Below are positions 1 through 10,065 of a stretch of 64,000 nt of DNA, piece after piece. Under the pieces are notes generated by a model. The model saw nothing but the letters and a program-made list of their open reading frames with translations. It searched no databases and was not told the origin of the DNA. Origin of the DNA: Atriophallophorus winterbourni. Its lineage: Eukaryota; Platyhelminthes; Trematoda; Plagiorchiida; Microphallidae. Made by a program: the position numbers and the translations under genes. The stretch's first letter is position 1, and the number at the start of each line of letters is the position of its first letter. The stretch covers positions 7,506 through 71,505 of the forward strand of contig JACCGJ010002849.1 in assembly GCA_013407085.1 (NCBI GenBank), in the 5' to 3' direction.

Positions 1-175
1 TGTCATGAATCTACGTTATACTTTTGAACAATATTGATTATGTATACATTCTTCTTCGTAACTGTATAACTCCTCTCCATTTCAGCTGTCCTATTCTGAT
101 TCTAGACGAGTAAAGCGCTATATCTATCAATCGTTTCGTTCTATCTGACTGTTGTGATTCTATACCTGCGTTACA
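1..175 (+). repeat. 5' LTR (175 bp)
   Basis: It starts TGTCATGAATC and ends GCGTTACA, and matches 2091-2265 without a difference. It contains a TATA-like box, an initiator-like element, the upstream arm of the 16-nt self-complementarity, and AGTAAA at 109-114, which could act as a variant poly(A) signal. At 175 bp it is short for Ty3/Gypsy and nearer the size seen in small non-autonomous LTR elements. Confidence 0.92.
65..97 (+). promoter_or_regulatory. Predicted LTR core promoter (TATA box and initiator)
   Basis: TATAA lies at 65-69. The heptamer CTATTCT at 91-97 fits the initiator consensus YYANWYY, with its A at 93, 28 bases after the first T of TATAA. This spacing is what a RNA polymerase II TATA/Inr pair requires, so the RNA is inferred to start near 93. 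There is no transcript evidence. Confidence 0.45.
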
Positions 176-176
176 A

Positions 177-192
177 TTTACTCGTCTAGAAT
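177..192 (+). other. Putative self-primer-binding site
   Basis: TTTACTCGTCTAGAAT at 177-192, starting two bases after the 5' LTR, is the exact reverse complement of 99-114 inside the LTR. No TGG-type tRNA primer site follows the LTR. In Tf1 and related elements the first bases of the RNA anneal to the PBS, are cleaved and prime reverse transcription; the arrangement here has the same geometry. The site overlaps the first two bases of the ATG at 191. Confidence 0.6.
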
Positions 193-2038
193 GGAAACTA
201 CGAAACAAGAAATCCTATTTCAGAAGGATTTAATACTAAAACCGCAACTATTCGACGCCGACCCGAATTCACCCGATGCTGATAAACGATGGCATCATTG
301 GTTCAGAACTTTCAATACCTACTTGAAGTCCGTGAATTCTAGCTGCTTGGATAAGCTTGAAACGCTAGTACATTTTGTCAACCACTCTGTTTATGATTAC
401 ATCGCTGATTGCATCGATTACGAAACAGCGGTAGACATTTTGAAGAAGATATATATCCGACCCAAAAGTATTGTTTTTGCCCGTCATCTTTTGACTACTT
501 GTAAACAAGAAGCCGGTGAAGATGTTGATCAATTTCTTCAGAGATTGAAATCACTAGCTAAAGATTGCGAGTTCAAATCAGTTACCGCTTTAGAACATTG
601 CAATGAATCAGCACGAGACGCTTTGATTTCCGGTGTGCAATCAAGCACAATTCGGGAGAAACTACTTGCACAGCATGATCTGAGCTTGGAAGAAGCTCAT
701 AAATGTGCTAGATCACTTGAGCTTGCTCATAAACAGTCTCAATCATACAATCCTACTCCAAACTTTAGTTGTACAACTTCCGATTCGAATTCTTCTGAAT
801 CAATTCGTAATAAACTTTCTGCTCCAACTATTCAAACTTGTTACTTTTGTGGTAGAACTAGACATCCCCGTACAAAATGTCCAGCTAAAGAATCAATTTG
901 TAATAATTGTGGCAAAATTGGCCATTTTCAACGTGTATGCAGATCGACACAATCTACACAAATCTCAAACTGTACATTCAGTCCTTTACTTTCTACAACA
1001 ATTTCAGCACCGTCATCGGTCTACTTGTCTCGCGCATCCGCGTTAATAACTGTTAACAAAGTCCGTCTCCATGCCCTATTTGACACCGGAAGTTCTTCCA
1101 GTTATATATCACAATCAGCTGTAAAAGCAAATGACTGGATCGTACATCCTGATAAATCTTCGGTTACCATGGCTTCTACGTCACTCTCATGTGAGACATG
1201 TGGTTTTTGTTACGTTGATATCCAGTACAACGGTATATCATACAACCGCTTCAGAATATCAGTGCTCCCCGGTCTTTGTACCGATGTCCTTCTCGGACAT
1301 GATTTTTTGGGCCTGCATGACAAAATTGAAATTTCGTTTGGTGGCACCCAGGGTACGCTCGCTCTACGCGGAGTGACAGCGGCTCAACTGACATCATCCG
1401 CCTTGTTTTCAAATCTCGCACCTGACTGTAAACCGATCGCTACAAAGTCTCGACATCATACCCCAGATGAAGTTTTTATCGCCACTAAAATTAAACAATT
1501 GCAAAAGATGGCGTCTTCGAACCCTTCTAGGGTGAAGAAAGTTTACATTGGCGGTTTGCTGGATACCGTCACAAAAGATGATCTCATGCATGAGCTTTCA
1601 AAATACGGCGACGTTGACGACGTATGGATTGCTCGAAACCCTCCCGGTTTTGCATTTGCGCAATATGTAAAATCGACAGACGCGGAAAAAGCAGTACGAG
1701 CGTTAGACGGGCTTAACTTATGCGGCTCGCGAGTGCGTGTAGAATTTGCAAGGATGGATAGTTCTGGCAAAGGTTCAAACTTTCGTGGTTCACGTTCAGT
1801 CGCTCTTGGTCCATCGCGTCGCTACGCTTCACCAAAACGAGGAGGAAGGTATTCGCCTCCATATGAAGGTTCTCGTTATCCTTACGATCAAGGAAATATG
1901 TTCTACCCAGATATTGCGAATGCGATGGCTACAGGATTTCCCTACGGTGCTTATCCGCCAGTAATGCCTTTCATACCACCGGAAGACATCCATGGCTTCC
2001 CTGGATCTCGACGTCGTTCATCCATACTGTTTGCGTAA
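191..2038 (+). CDS. Gag-protease-SR splicing factor (RRM) fusion protein
   Basis: This is a single intact ORF of 615 codons. Residues about 1-210 are a capsid-like Gag of trematode Ty3/Gypsy type. Two CX2CX4HX4C zinc knuckles lie at about 217-230 and 237-250. A retropepsin follows at about 275-385, with active-site FDTGSSSS (Asp298) and the second motif DVLLGHDFL. At about 420-438 KPIATKSRHHTPDEVF resembles the linker that normally leads into RT. At residue 440 a methionine begins an unrelated module, MASSNPSRVKKVYIGGL. It is an RRM with RNP2 VYIGGL and RNP1 GFAFAQYV and the phrase ARNPPGFAFA, typical of SRSF3/SRSF7/Rbp1-like SR proteins. The tail is rich in Arg, Ser, Pro, Tyr and Gly but lacks a long RS repeat. 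The ATG at 191 is the first in frame after the PBS. I infer an RNA-binding Gag fusion; its function is unknown. Confidence 0.9.
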   Translation: METTKQEILFQKDLILKPQLFDADPNSPDADKRWHHWFRTFNTYLKSVNSSCLDKLETLVHFVNHSVYDYIADCIDYETAVDILKKIYIRPKSIVFARHLLTTCKQEAGEDVDQFLQRLKSLAKDCEFKSVTALEHCNESARDALISGVQSSTIREKLLAQHDLSLEEAHKCARSLELAHKQSQSYNPTPNFSCTTSDSNSSESIRNKLSAPTIQTCYFCGRTRHPRTKCPAKESICNNCGKIGHFQRVCRSTQSTQISNCTFSPLLSTTISAPSSVYLSRASALITVNKVRLHALFDTGSSSSYISQSAVKANDWIVHPDKSSVTMASTSLSCETCGFCYVDIQYNGISYNRFRISVLPGLCTDVLLGHDFLGLHDKIEISFGGTQGTLALRGVTAAQLTSSALFSNLAPDCKPIATKSRHHTPDEVFIATKIKQLQKMASSNPSRVKKVYIGGLLDTVTKDDLMHELSKYGDVDDVWIARNPPGFAFAQYVKSTDAEKAVRALDGLNLCGSRVRVEFARMDSSGKGSNFRGSRSVALGPSRRYASPKRGGRYSPPYEGSRYPYDQGNMFYPDIANAMATGFPYGAYPPVMPFIPPEDIHGFPGSRRRSSILFA

Positions 2039-2082
2039 CCGCGAAGCCTAACAATCACTGCTGGTTATCTTTTTCTTCAGCC

Positions 2083-2090
2083 GGGGAGAA
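2083..2090 (+). other. Polypurine tract
   Basis: GGGGAGAA lies directly before the 3' LTR and is the expected plus-strand primer of an LTR retrotransposon. The 3' untranslated segment between the stop codon and the LTR is only 52 bp. Confidence 0.8.
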
Positions 2091-2265
2091 TGTCATGAAT
2101 CTACGTTATACTTTTGAACAATATTGATTATGTATACATTCTTCTTCGTAACTGTATAACTCCTCTCCATTTCAGCTGTCCTATTCTGATTCTAGACGAG
2201 TAAAGCGCTATATCTATCAATCGTTTCGTTCTATCTGACTGTTGTGATTCTATACCTGCGTTACA
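2091..2265 (+). repeat. 3' LTR (175 bp)
   Basis: Identical to 1-175 over its whole length. It repeats the TATA/initiator pair and the self-primer arm at 2189-2204. The flanking sequence from 2266 belongs to family A. Confidence 0.92.
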
Positions 2266-2490
2266 CCCAGATGGCCATCGTGCCAGCATTTCTGTGTGTA
2301 CGGCTAACATCGTGCTAAATGATTGCCAACGGTCGTGAGCTGCATGTGCAATACGCGTAGTCTCACTACCCTTTCTATTTCTATTCCCCCTAATATCGTC
2401 CAGGCCTGGTAACTGAACAGTCATCTTCGCCACACTTACAGCTCTGACTGTGCTGGCCCTTTGCCTGGATTCAGTTGTGCTTTCATACAT
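2266..2490 (+). repeat. Interspersed repeat family A, copy 1
   Basis: Landmarks shared with other copies are cggctaacatcgtgctaaat, tctcactacc..tttctatttc, taggcctgg and gcctgga..ttgtgctttc. Length is about 240 bp with no coding capacity. The LTR element sits at its 5' side, so the repeat probably continues to the left of the window. The class (SINE or MITE) is not resolved. Confidence 0.7.
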
Positions 2491-2503
2491 ACATACGTCC
2501 TCT

Positions 2504-3334
2504 GAATTGAAGTGCCCATGCTTCATTTTCCCGGATGATGTGAAATTCATCGGATCAACGGATGAAGATACCTTGATGCACGACCTTGAGCGGGTCATAA
2601 ACTGGTCATACCAGTGGGATCTCCCACTGAACCTAAATACGAGCCAACTCTTGTCAACACTGGTTGATAAGATTTCGGTCCAGGTGGCGGGGAATTCCCT
2701 CAGTGTTAACGCCACACAGTGTGTTAAGGATTTGGGTGTACTGGTTAGGGCTGACTTGAAATGGGAGAACCAATGTGCAGCTGCGGCTCAGCGTGCACGC
2801 AAGGTACTTTTTCGGCTGAAATCAGTGCTATCGAGCAGAAGACCCGATGTATTCCTGCCACTGTACAAGGCATTAGTTCGGTCGCATCTCGAATACTGTG
2901 TTCAGGCGTAGTGTCCTCACTACAAAAAGGACATCCTTCGACTTGAAAGCGTACAGCGCCTCGCAACTCGCATGATTGACGGTCAGCGAGGGAAACCGTA
3001 CGCTGTGCGCCTAATGTCTCTCGATCTTTTCTCCCTTAGGCGCCGTCGTTTAAGAGGTGACTTGATAGAAACCTTTAAGATCTTGAAGGGTTTGAGTGGC
3101 GTGCAAATGAACGACTTCTTTACCTTAAGTCCCGAGCTGGGCACCCGGGGCCACTCCCTTAAAATTGCTAAGAAACGATGTCGGCTAGACTCCAGGAAAC
3201 ACTTTTTCAGCCTTAGGGTTGTTAACTTCTGGAACATTCTTCCAGCAGAACTTATATCCTGCAGTACCGTGTCTAGTTTTAAGCAGGGTTTGGACCGCAA
3301 CTGGGGTAAGTTGTTTCCTGAATACTCTCCTTAA
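2504..3334 (+). pseudogene. CR1/Jockey-like non-LTR reverse transcriptase, 3' half
   Basis: The segment is 5'-truncated. The conserved FADD box reads FPDDVKF, so its Ala is replaced by Pro. The thumb and C-terminal region follow (KDLGVLVRADLKWE, LYKALVRSHLEYCVQA, RLRGDLIETFKILKG, FFSLRVVNFWNILPAE, SSFKQGLD). One in-frame stop, TAG at 2909-2911, stands where this family usually has Trp. Reading continues to TAA at 3332-3334, followed by an AT-rich 3' end to about 3425. It directly abuts a family A repeat. It is dead, but only lightly mutated. Confidence 0.85.
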
Positions 3335-3429
3335 TTGCTATACAAGATTAGGTTTTTCATCTTTTAGCGTTATCCCGTAAATAAAGTAAGGGCTAGAGTT
3401 CTCTGTGTTTTTATTTTATTATACACAAT

Positions 3430-3985
3430 GCTACTTCAGCTGACCTCTCACCGTGCTGGTGAAGAGAAACTGCTTTTTCTTTTTCCAGCATCGGCTATAA
3501 CGCGGTGCTTCCTAAGTTCAACCCGGATAATCTCTTGGCTTCGCGATCGGCGAAGTTTTCAAATAGATAAAAAGAATAAACGTTTTGGCAGTGGTAGGTG
3601 CTTCTCTGCAGCTTTCCACCGAAAGAAATTCTGGACGCTCGATTGGCTTGTTAGCCACATACTGTCCTGTGCAAACTGAACTGAACTGAACTGAGCTGCT
3701 GATATCACGCGTTCTTGATTAAGTTCTATGATGTTATGGGTATCAGCTCGTTTGGTATAAGAACTGCGCAATTGTTTTTATTTTCGCTTTTGTAGTAAAG
3801 TTTGGTATTATTGAAGGTCCGTTCAACAAATTTCTTTAATGTTTAGTACAATGAATCCTCGTCCCATTCTTTATCTTCTTCTGGATCGATAGCAGAAATG
3901 ATACATTCCGGTATGAGGTTCTTCACAGCAATAAACATGGGTGGCTTCTGCTGACAAGACAAGCCCTGAGTGTATAGGACCACCA
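3430..3985. other. No recognisable gene
   Basis: I see no gene here. A short run of ctgaa units sits at about 3678-3697. Open stretches of 70-83 codons have no recognisable motifs. Confidence 0.5.
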
Positions 3986-3989
3986 CTAC

Positions 3990-4620
3990 ATCACTCTAGG
4001 GATCAGGTCCATCCGTCTCAACAAATATTGTTCCAGCGCAGTTTTGAATAGCTGTTCTGAAGGTAGAAACAAACTCATTGGGTAATGAGTTCTAACTGTT
4101 CACACCCGCGGGGATAGCGTGCTTGCATTACTCTGCTTAAACCTTCTAAACTTCTGCAACTTAAGTTCATGTCCACGAGTCGACTACATACTAATCGGAA
4201 GAACCGGATGAACTCGTCGCCATATTGAACGAGAACGATGCGTCGTGTCAGGAGCAGACCAAACCTTTTCCTTCGGGGTTCTAGGGGGTAAAGTTTCAGT
4301 CAGCTCTGTCTGTTAGCGTGCGCGAAATGGCGCATACCATGAACCATCTTAGTCCTCTTCACTTTTACTCTCTCCAAGGAACCACGTTCACCTGTGTACT
4401 GAGGATATGCAACGGGTAGCCCATATTCTAACAAGACGTACGTACGCAGAAAAGTTCGTTTGAAACATACGTGGAGTAATTATCGCAAATGAATACCGAA
4501 TGTCCCAGAGCATCCAGGTAGCACTGCCTGTTCTGCAAGTATCCACATCCGACTTCAAAAGATCAGAACGTGCGCCCAAAAGAGCGTCTTACGCATATGC
4601 CGGATAATGACCGCAAATTA
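3990..4620 (-). pseudogene. Non-LTR reverse transcriptase C-terminal remnant
   Basis: On the minus strand about 4579-4388 reads ITPRMFQTNFSAYVRLVR and later ISSVHR, matching the thumb region 'ITP..F...Y.AYVRPHLEYG..SSVHR' of CR1-like elements. Further 3', in broken frames, come ERVKVKRTKMVHGM and YPLEPRRKRFGLLLTRR. Several frame changes are present. It differs in sequence from the [12 protein letters not shown] copies elsewhere, so it belongs to a separate family. Confidence 0.6.
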
Positions 4621-4719
4621 TAATCATGGATCACAAGTCAATAGTCGAGTTATTCAGGAAAAAAGGTACAAGCTTACTGGAATAACTACAGGATAACACA
4701 TTGGTTCTGAAGAATTTTC

Positions 4720-5790
4720 AACAGTTCAGCAAAATGGTCGAAGATAAACGTGCTCCATATTGGTTGTGACGAAATCTCTGTGGAAAGAAGGAAAGATATG
4801 GTGCAGTATCACAAAGATTATAATCGTGATATGAGCATAATGAAGAATTGCGTATCGTTTGATAAAAATGGAGGTCAATGCGTTCTTTAAAAATATTAAG
4901 TGTTGGGGCAGAAATAATCGAAACAGGTAACGCGTTCCAAGCACTAGGAATCCGGATAGCATGTAATGGATCAGTGCAAAAATATAACAGAAAAATGTTA
5001 CAGTAAAAACGGACAACCGGTAAGTGAAAATTCAATGTCCAATGCAATTATCCAAACACAAAATTATGTCCGACTCCGAACTCCATGCGTCACGTTGATC
5101 GGGAACGATGATTCGCGAAGCTGAAAAATGACAATTTTGCCTTCAACCGTTGTGATTCACAAACAATCAAAAGTACAGCACCAGCGAACAAAACAGAACC
5201 AGGAAGCGCCCGGAAAAAGTATATTGTAAAATATATTGATCAAAACAAACATCGATGGCAATAGAAATACGTTTGAAAATAAATTTAAATTACAAATTCG
5301 CTACTGCGTTGATGTGCTAACTTCAGGTGATGACCACGATTTCCTGAGTGGTGCCATTTCCAGAATACCTCAACATGAGTGAGTTTCTTCCGTCAATATC
5401 CGGTACGCAAGGATCAGATTGCGTCAGATGCGACGGTAGTTTGTCGAGAACAATTGCAGAGTTGTAAGACATTCTTCGTAGCTGATAAGGCCAAGCCCAT
5501 TGACAAACTTTGTAGAACGTATCTATGGTTGTTCTAAAGCGTGCTGGTCACGTTTCAACCACGGGTTCCAAATGGAGACAGCATACCACAAGTGTAGCCT
5601 GATGTACGCATGAAGAGGAAATGGAAAGAGTCATCGCTCGATTATTCCGAATTGACGTTTCTATTTACCACGGTTGAAACTCTAACACTGAGCAGAACAG
5701 TCAAAGCCATTTTGTACAATCACCCCGAGATCTTTTTCTTGCTTTGTGACAGCAAGCATCTTGTCACCCAGAATATAGCTACGGTCGCCA
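4720..5790 (-). pseudogene. CR1-like reverse transcriptase C-terminal remnant
   Basis: The minus strand at about 5770-5340 keeps pieces of the RT thumb, such as QEKDLGVIVQ, YAVSIWNPWLKRD and TKFVNGLGLISYEE. At about 4990-4850 it keeps the C-terminal phrase RIPSAWNALPVSIISAPT with FKERID. Frames change and stops interrupt between the pieces. Confidence 0.6.
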
Positions 5791-6150
5791 GGGGGTCATA
5801 GCCGGGGTGGCAGTGGGGATAAGCTACCACTGTCTATAAGATGCTCCCATATAGCGCGCGTCTTAAGTAGCCTCTAGCAACCAAGTCCAGCTTCTGGCCT
5901 GCATGAGTAGCTCCCCAAGCCCGGTGGAACTGCTACCAACAGGAGAAAGGGCGAGGGGCAATGACTGGCGCCTGAAAACCAGTTTGCTTTGGGCAGATGG
6001 AGCTTGTTAGCCTCGGAGATCATTTCATCTAAGGGAAGGAAAACCCTGATTTTAAACCTTCGATGCCATGCGGGATACCCGATCGCGGAAATGGCTACGT
6101 TAGAACAGCCTGAGGAAAATCTGGAGCAGAGTTTCGGAGACGTTTAGTTA
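5790..6150. other. GC-rich block, probably retroelement 5' sequence
   Basis: This block is clearly richer in G and C than its surroundings and has no ORF with motifs. Its style, many stops with short purine runs, resembles the non-coding 5' portion of RTE-like elements, as does 51640-51900. That assignment is a guess. Confidence 0.3.
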
Positions 6151-6159
6151 GTGCACACC

Positions 6160-7790
6160 ACCTCGTTCTGGCAACTCCCTGCTGCCATGCAGGTCGCTCT
6201 TGGTTGTGCAAAGGCTAGAGCAGCTGACTCGAACAAACGCCGAGTGGTGCTGGGGACGCTGCTTTGTACCCAAATTCCCATAACTCTTCTTTTAAGCCGA
6301 CCCATCCTCCAGGAGGAGATAGTCACAAAAGTAAAATAAGGCGAATACGTAATACATGACATTTATCAGTGTTGAATGGTAAGCGGTTGATCGCAGACCA
6401 TGCGCGTAATAAATCCTGGTCAGATTAAAGGTTCCTTGTATTGCTGGTGAAGTTGATGATTCGACGTACCTTACAATGTCATTGATAAACATCAAAAATG
6501 GACGCGAGCGAAGAACGGACTCCTGAGGTACTCCACACTGGATTAAGAATGGCTTTAAAAGGGTCTATCTAACATACACCGAAATGGCTCTCGAACGCAG
6601 GAATGCAGCTACACAGGACAGCAATACGAGTGGAATACCTAGTGCTTGCAGCTTGTTTAGGAATATCGCATAGTCATCTCGGTCAATTGCCTTAGAGAAA
6701 TCTAAGTAAATGACGTCCACACCCTGACCCTCATCAGCAACTTTAGTCCAGCAGCCCCTGATTAAAAGCAAATTGGAGGTACACGAATGTTCTCTGCGAA
6801 ATCCATCTTGTGCTGCACCGATAATATTGGAACTATCAACAAAAGCCATAATTTCATCAGAAACAATCGCTTCTATCACCTTGGATAGCACTCAGAGGAG
6901 AGTGACTGGACGGTAATTTACTGAATCACTACAGCTTCCACCCTTGAAAATGAGAGTGGTGATACCTTCCTTCCAACCAGTAAGGACTTCAGAGTTGTCC
7001 ATCTTTGGAAATATGCCGCGAGCGATTCGCGAAGTTGTTCGGTAACTGCGCACAATGCTTTCGGTGTAATGCGGTCGATACACGGTGAGTAGTTGAGTCA
7101 AAGTCGGATAATTTTTCCTCGTACTCTGTTAGTAGAAAACATAATACAAAAGTTTTGAGGTGATGAGACCAAAACGTGTGGAAAATTTTGCATATAATGT
7201 GATCACAAAACATTTGCCGCTTTCTTTAATATCGTCGTGGAACCTGTACTGGTGGTAATTGAAGGAATACCAGTCTGAACCTCCAGTTTTTTGTTGATAA
7301 ATTTGTACAAAAGCTTGTTGTTTTCCAGGAATAAAGCCGTGATTTTACTTAAATGATCAAATTTGTCTTGGCGTACCGAATCCGTTCAATACTTCCGTTA
7401 TTTTCTATGACACTCCCAATCATTCGGCAGTTGTTTCAGTTTAAATTCTACGCCGCATTTCTGCGGCACATCCATTTACGAGTTCTGCTCTGGATGGACG
7501 TTCTGGCATTTTTTTGGAGGACCGTTCTTGTGACTGAAGACTTGGTAACGAAATTTTGCAAAGTTGAATCCCGACCGCCATCTAACATGAAGTCGAAACT
7601 ATTAGCGGCTACAACGTCATAGAAGATTCCGTAGTCAGTGACCGTCCCTAACTGAGCGTTCTTTTGGTTTAGGTAGTCAGCATAACACACAAAGTCAAAA
7701 GTGAAAGCTATGTGGTCGCTTTTGCCTAATGAAAGATCCCTTGAGATTTCCTCAGTCATCAACTCCTCATTCGTCAGTAAGAGATCCAGT
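6160..7790 (-). pseudogene. CR1-like endonuclease/reverse transcriptase, broken
   Basis: Read on the minus strand from high to low coordinates: the end of the endonuclease domain (LGKSDHIAFTFDF, SRTRKWMCRRNA) at 7762-7448, the start of RT (WKEGITTLIFKGGS, VNYRPVTLL) at about 7000-6895, then RT motif A (DVIYLDFSKAIDRDDYA) at 6891-6565, and FINDIV near 6490. The segments are in different frames with stops between them, and the FADD-to-C-terminus part is missing. Confidence 0.75.
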
Positions 7791-7799
7791 AGGGAAAGC

Positions 7800-8960
7800 G
7801 TCAGTTCCGCGAAAATGTGTTGATTTAGTCACGTGATTGTACATAGGGTGCTTTCTACACATTAATTTAGCTCCCAAGCAAAAAGTCAGAAGTCAGACAA
7901 CGCCAAGCAACACGAAGCATGAAAATCAGGTAAACAAATGCCTAATATTAAGGAAGAGGCAAGCAGATTACGCAAATGCGCAAAAAGCTCTTTTTATAGT
8001 TTCTTTGCACGCAATTTTGTGATTATTTATTGTGTATCAAACATTTTACAATGATAGGGGGTGAAAAATTATGGCACGTAATAGATTACATTGGCGCCCC
8101 AGACTTCGGTTTTCGTCCTTTGCGTGTAAGGTTTCCAAACAATTATTAAGCGGATCTTTTAGACCTGGCCCACTAAGCATAGCGCGTCGGTGAATTTCCT
8201 AATCCCCGGGTGCCACCTGATGACTAAGCCATTCTTATGTCTTTACGGGCTAAACGAATAATGCCCGTTTATTTTTGGGGTGATGTGCAATTATCAAAAC
8301 ATATCTTAACCATAGCAAACGAGCAAGCATCAGCATTTCGCTCAGTTCGCCGCCTCTCGGTCTTAACACCTGTTTGCAGACATCTATATTTATAGCGTGA
8401 TGCTGCCAACAAATGCAAGCAATCGTAAACAGGTAACAGGTGTCAAAACAGAAAGCCGAGGGACAGTAATTACAATAAGAAGGCAAATGGTTGAGTACTA
8501 AAGAGATCAGATTCACAAAATGCAATGTACTGAAATAATCGATAAATAAAGAGCCAGTTGGAACTGATGGCGATTATATAGAGTTGATTTGCCTTAATTT
8601 TGTTCCCAATCGGTTTTCAAGCATGCTGCTTGTGCAATTTTCGCAGAATATAGCTGATGCTCCTCACAGGGATCAGGCTTGTGCTTTCATACCATGCCAT
8701 ACCTCCTCACAAGTACATCGTGTAACAAATGATTCAAAGAGGCGACATTCAAAAGTTGTTATGATGGATGTGCCATTCGATGGAGTACCCGTTGATTAGA
8801 AGAATGGGTGAATTATGTTTTAAAATACCCAATTGTGTCCGTCGCGAGAGGTGGTTCAATGCCACAGCTTGAGTAGCGATCATCACTCTGAACCACTGTT
8901 GCTCACACTTGCTCGTATTTGTACTCACTCTTTTTGATAACCTCTTTCGGTCGATATCGA
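7800..8960. other. No recognisable gene
   Basis: This is mostly unassigned non-coding sequence. A fragment of the end of family A (gatcaggcttgtgctttcat) is visible at about 8671-8690. Nothing else is supported. Confidence 0.4.
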
Positions 8961-9385
8961 CTGTTCATGTACATTACAAGCGCATGTTAGTTTCATGCTT
9001 CGAAGCGTTATAGATGACTGAACAGTGCGATTCGAGAAGAACAATCTCTTCCGCAGCGCTCACAGCGATAGGCAGTACTCGGCTAATCGGCGGCAGCTGC
9101 ACAGCATGATCTACTTTCATTAGCCGAAAGCAGTATCTGCTTGAACATTACGCGTCACAGTTCCTCCAAAGTGAGCGATCAAGAGCACGTTCTTCTCTAC
9201 TCATATGGTCAAGATCTTTAATATGTCGTTTGCCAACGTCTTTGTACCGCAAGTATGGTGTGCTCAATAGTCAGCTTCCTGATTTCAACTCATCATATAG
9301 TAGATCTTTTGGAATACGACTATTTTACATTCGGTAGACATGACCCAACCAGCGTAGGCGGCGCCTTCGTAGTAAGGTGAACATG
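8960..9385 (-). pseudogene. RTE-like retrotransposon, C-terminal remnant
   Basis: The minus strand from about 9385 reads LLRRRRLRWLGHVYRM, then RIPKDLLYDELK, RYKDVGKRHIKDLD and EERALDRSLWRN. This is the characteristic RTE-clade tail 'RLRWLGHVLRM..RIPK.LL..EL....RYKD..K...'. In-frame stops interrupt it. A related short piece lies at about 36030-36120. Confidence 0.7.
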
Positions 9386-9525
9386 TAGATACCATTTCTA
9401 TCTCTATTTCTATTCCCCCTCATATCTGTCTAGGCCTGGGCAACCTGGCAGTATCTTAGCCCACGTACAGTCTCTGACTGTGCGGTACTTTGCCTGGATC
9501 AGGCTTGTGCTTTCATACATACTAC
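9386..9525 (+). repeat. Repeat family A, 3' part
   Basis: The segment from tctatttctattccccctca through taggcctgggcaacc to caggcttgtgctttcat matches the second half of family A. Confidence 0.65.
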
Positions 9526-9763
9526 ATGTAGATCAGCTTTAGAACGCACTTTAACATTTGTTACGTTTTCCATCCACACAAATTGCAGAAAAAGCTTCGT
9601 AATCAACCCATATATTTGTGCACTGGGATGATGAATTTTATCACTTGATATAATTGATCAGAAATGATTCATTTTATGTGGTCAGCTTTAGAAACCCTTT
9701 TCCAGCTGACTGGGCGCCCCATAAGCCCCAACGGCTGGAAACCAGAAAAGTAACTTTACTTTC

Positions 9764-9832
9764 ATATTGTGGTGCTCACATTCCCCCCACTCACGCTCCA
9801 CAATCAGTTTGGCTGTTTGTTGTCATCTGGTC
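9764..9832 (+). repeat. Repeat family B fragment
   Basis: attgtggtgctcacattccc followed by caatcagtttggctgtttgt and gtcatctgg is a diverged copy of the family B end. Confidence 0.5.
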
Positions 9833-10065
9833 GCACTAAATTTTTGACCTAACTTTTGTTTACCGAATGCACTACTTCTTTCGTGCCTTTATGGAACTAA
9901 CAAACACTGGCCCATTGCTCATTCCTAGAGCAACATTCCTTAGTAATGGTGTTATGCTCATTTTTAATTATTGGCTGTGTTAATCATTCTAGAAAACACC
10001 CATCTCTCGTTTTCAGCATTATACGTAAAATCTATCGGCAATCCAATCCCAATAAACTAAGCTCA

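Larger units (their letters stand above)
1..2265 (+). mobile_element. Non-autonomous LTR retrotransposon carrying a captured SR-protein gene
   Basis: Two identical 175-bp direct repeats (1-175 and 2091-2265) with TGT...ACA ends flank a single intact ORF. A purine tract lies directly before the 3' LTR. Gag, two zinc knuckles and an aspartic protease are present, but reverse transcriptase, RNase H and integrase are absent. Their place is taken by an RRM domain of SR-protein type. By family knowledge the Gag/protease resembles the CsRn1 clade of trematode Ty3/Gypsy elements, so mobility would need enzymes from an autonomous relative. Perfect LTR identity and an unbroken ORF imply recent insertion. 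The target duplication cannot be tested because base 1 is the first LTR base; the right flank begins with cccag and lies in a family A repeat. Confidence 0.9.

Noticed and set aside
705..1376. Overlapping open frames inside the Gag-RRM ORF
   Set aside because: They are out-of-frame shadows of the 615-codon ORF and lack zinc knuckle, protease or other motifs.
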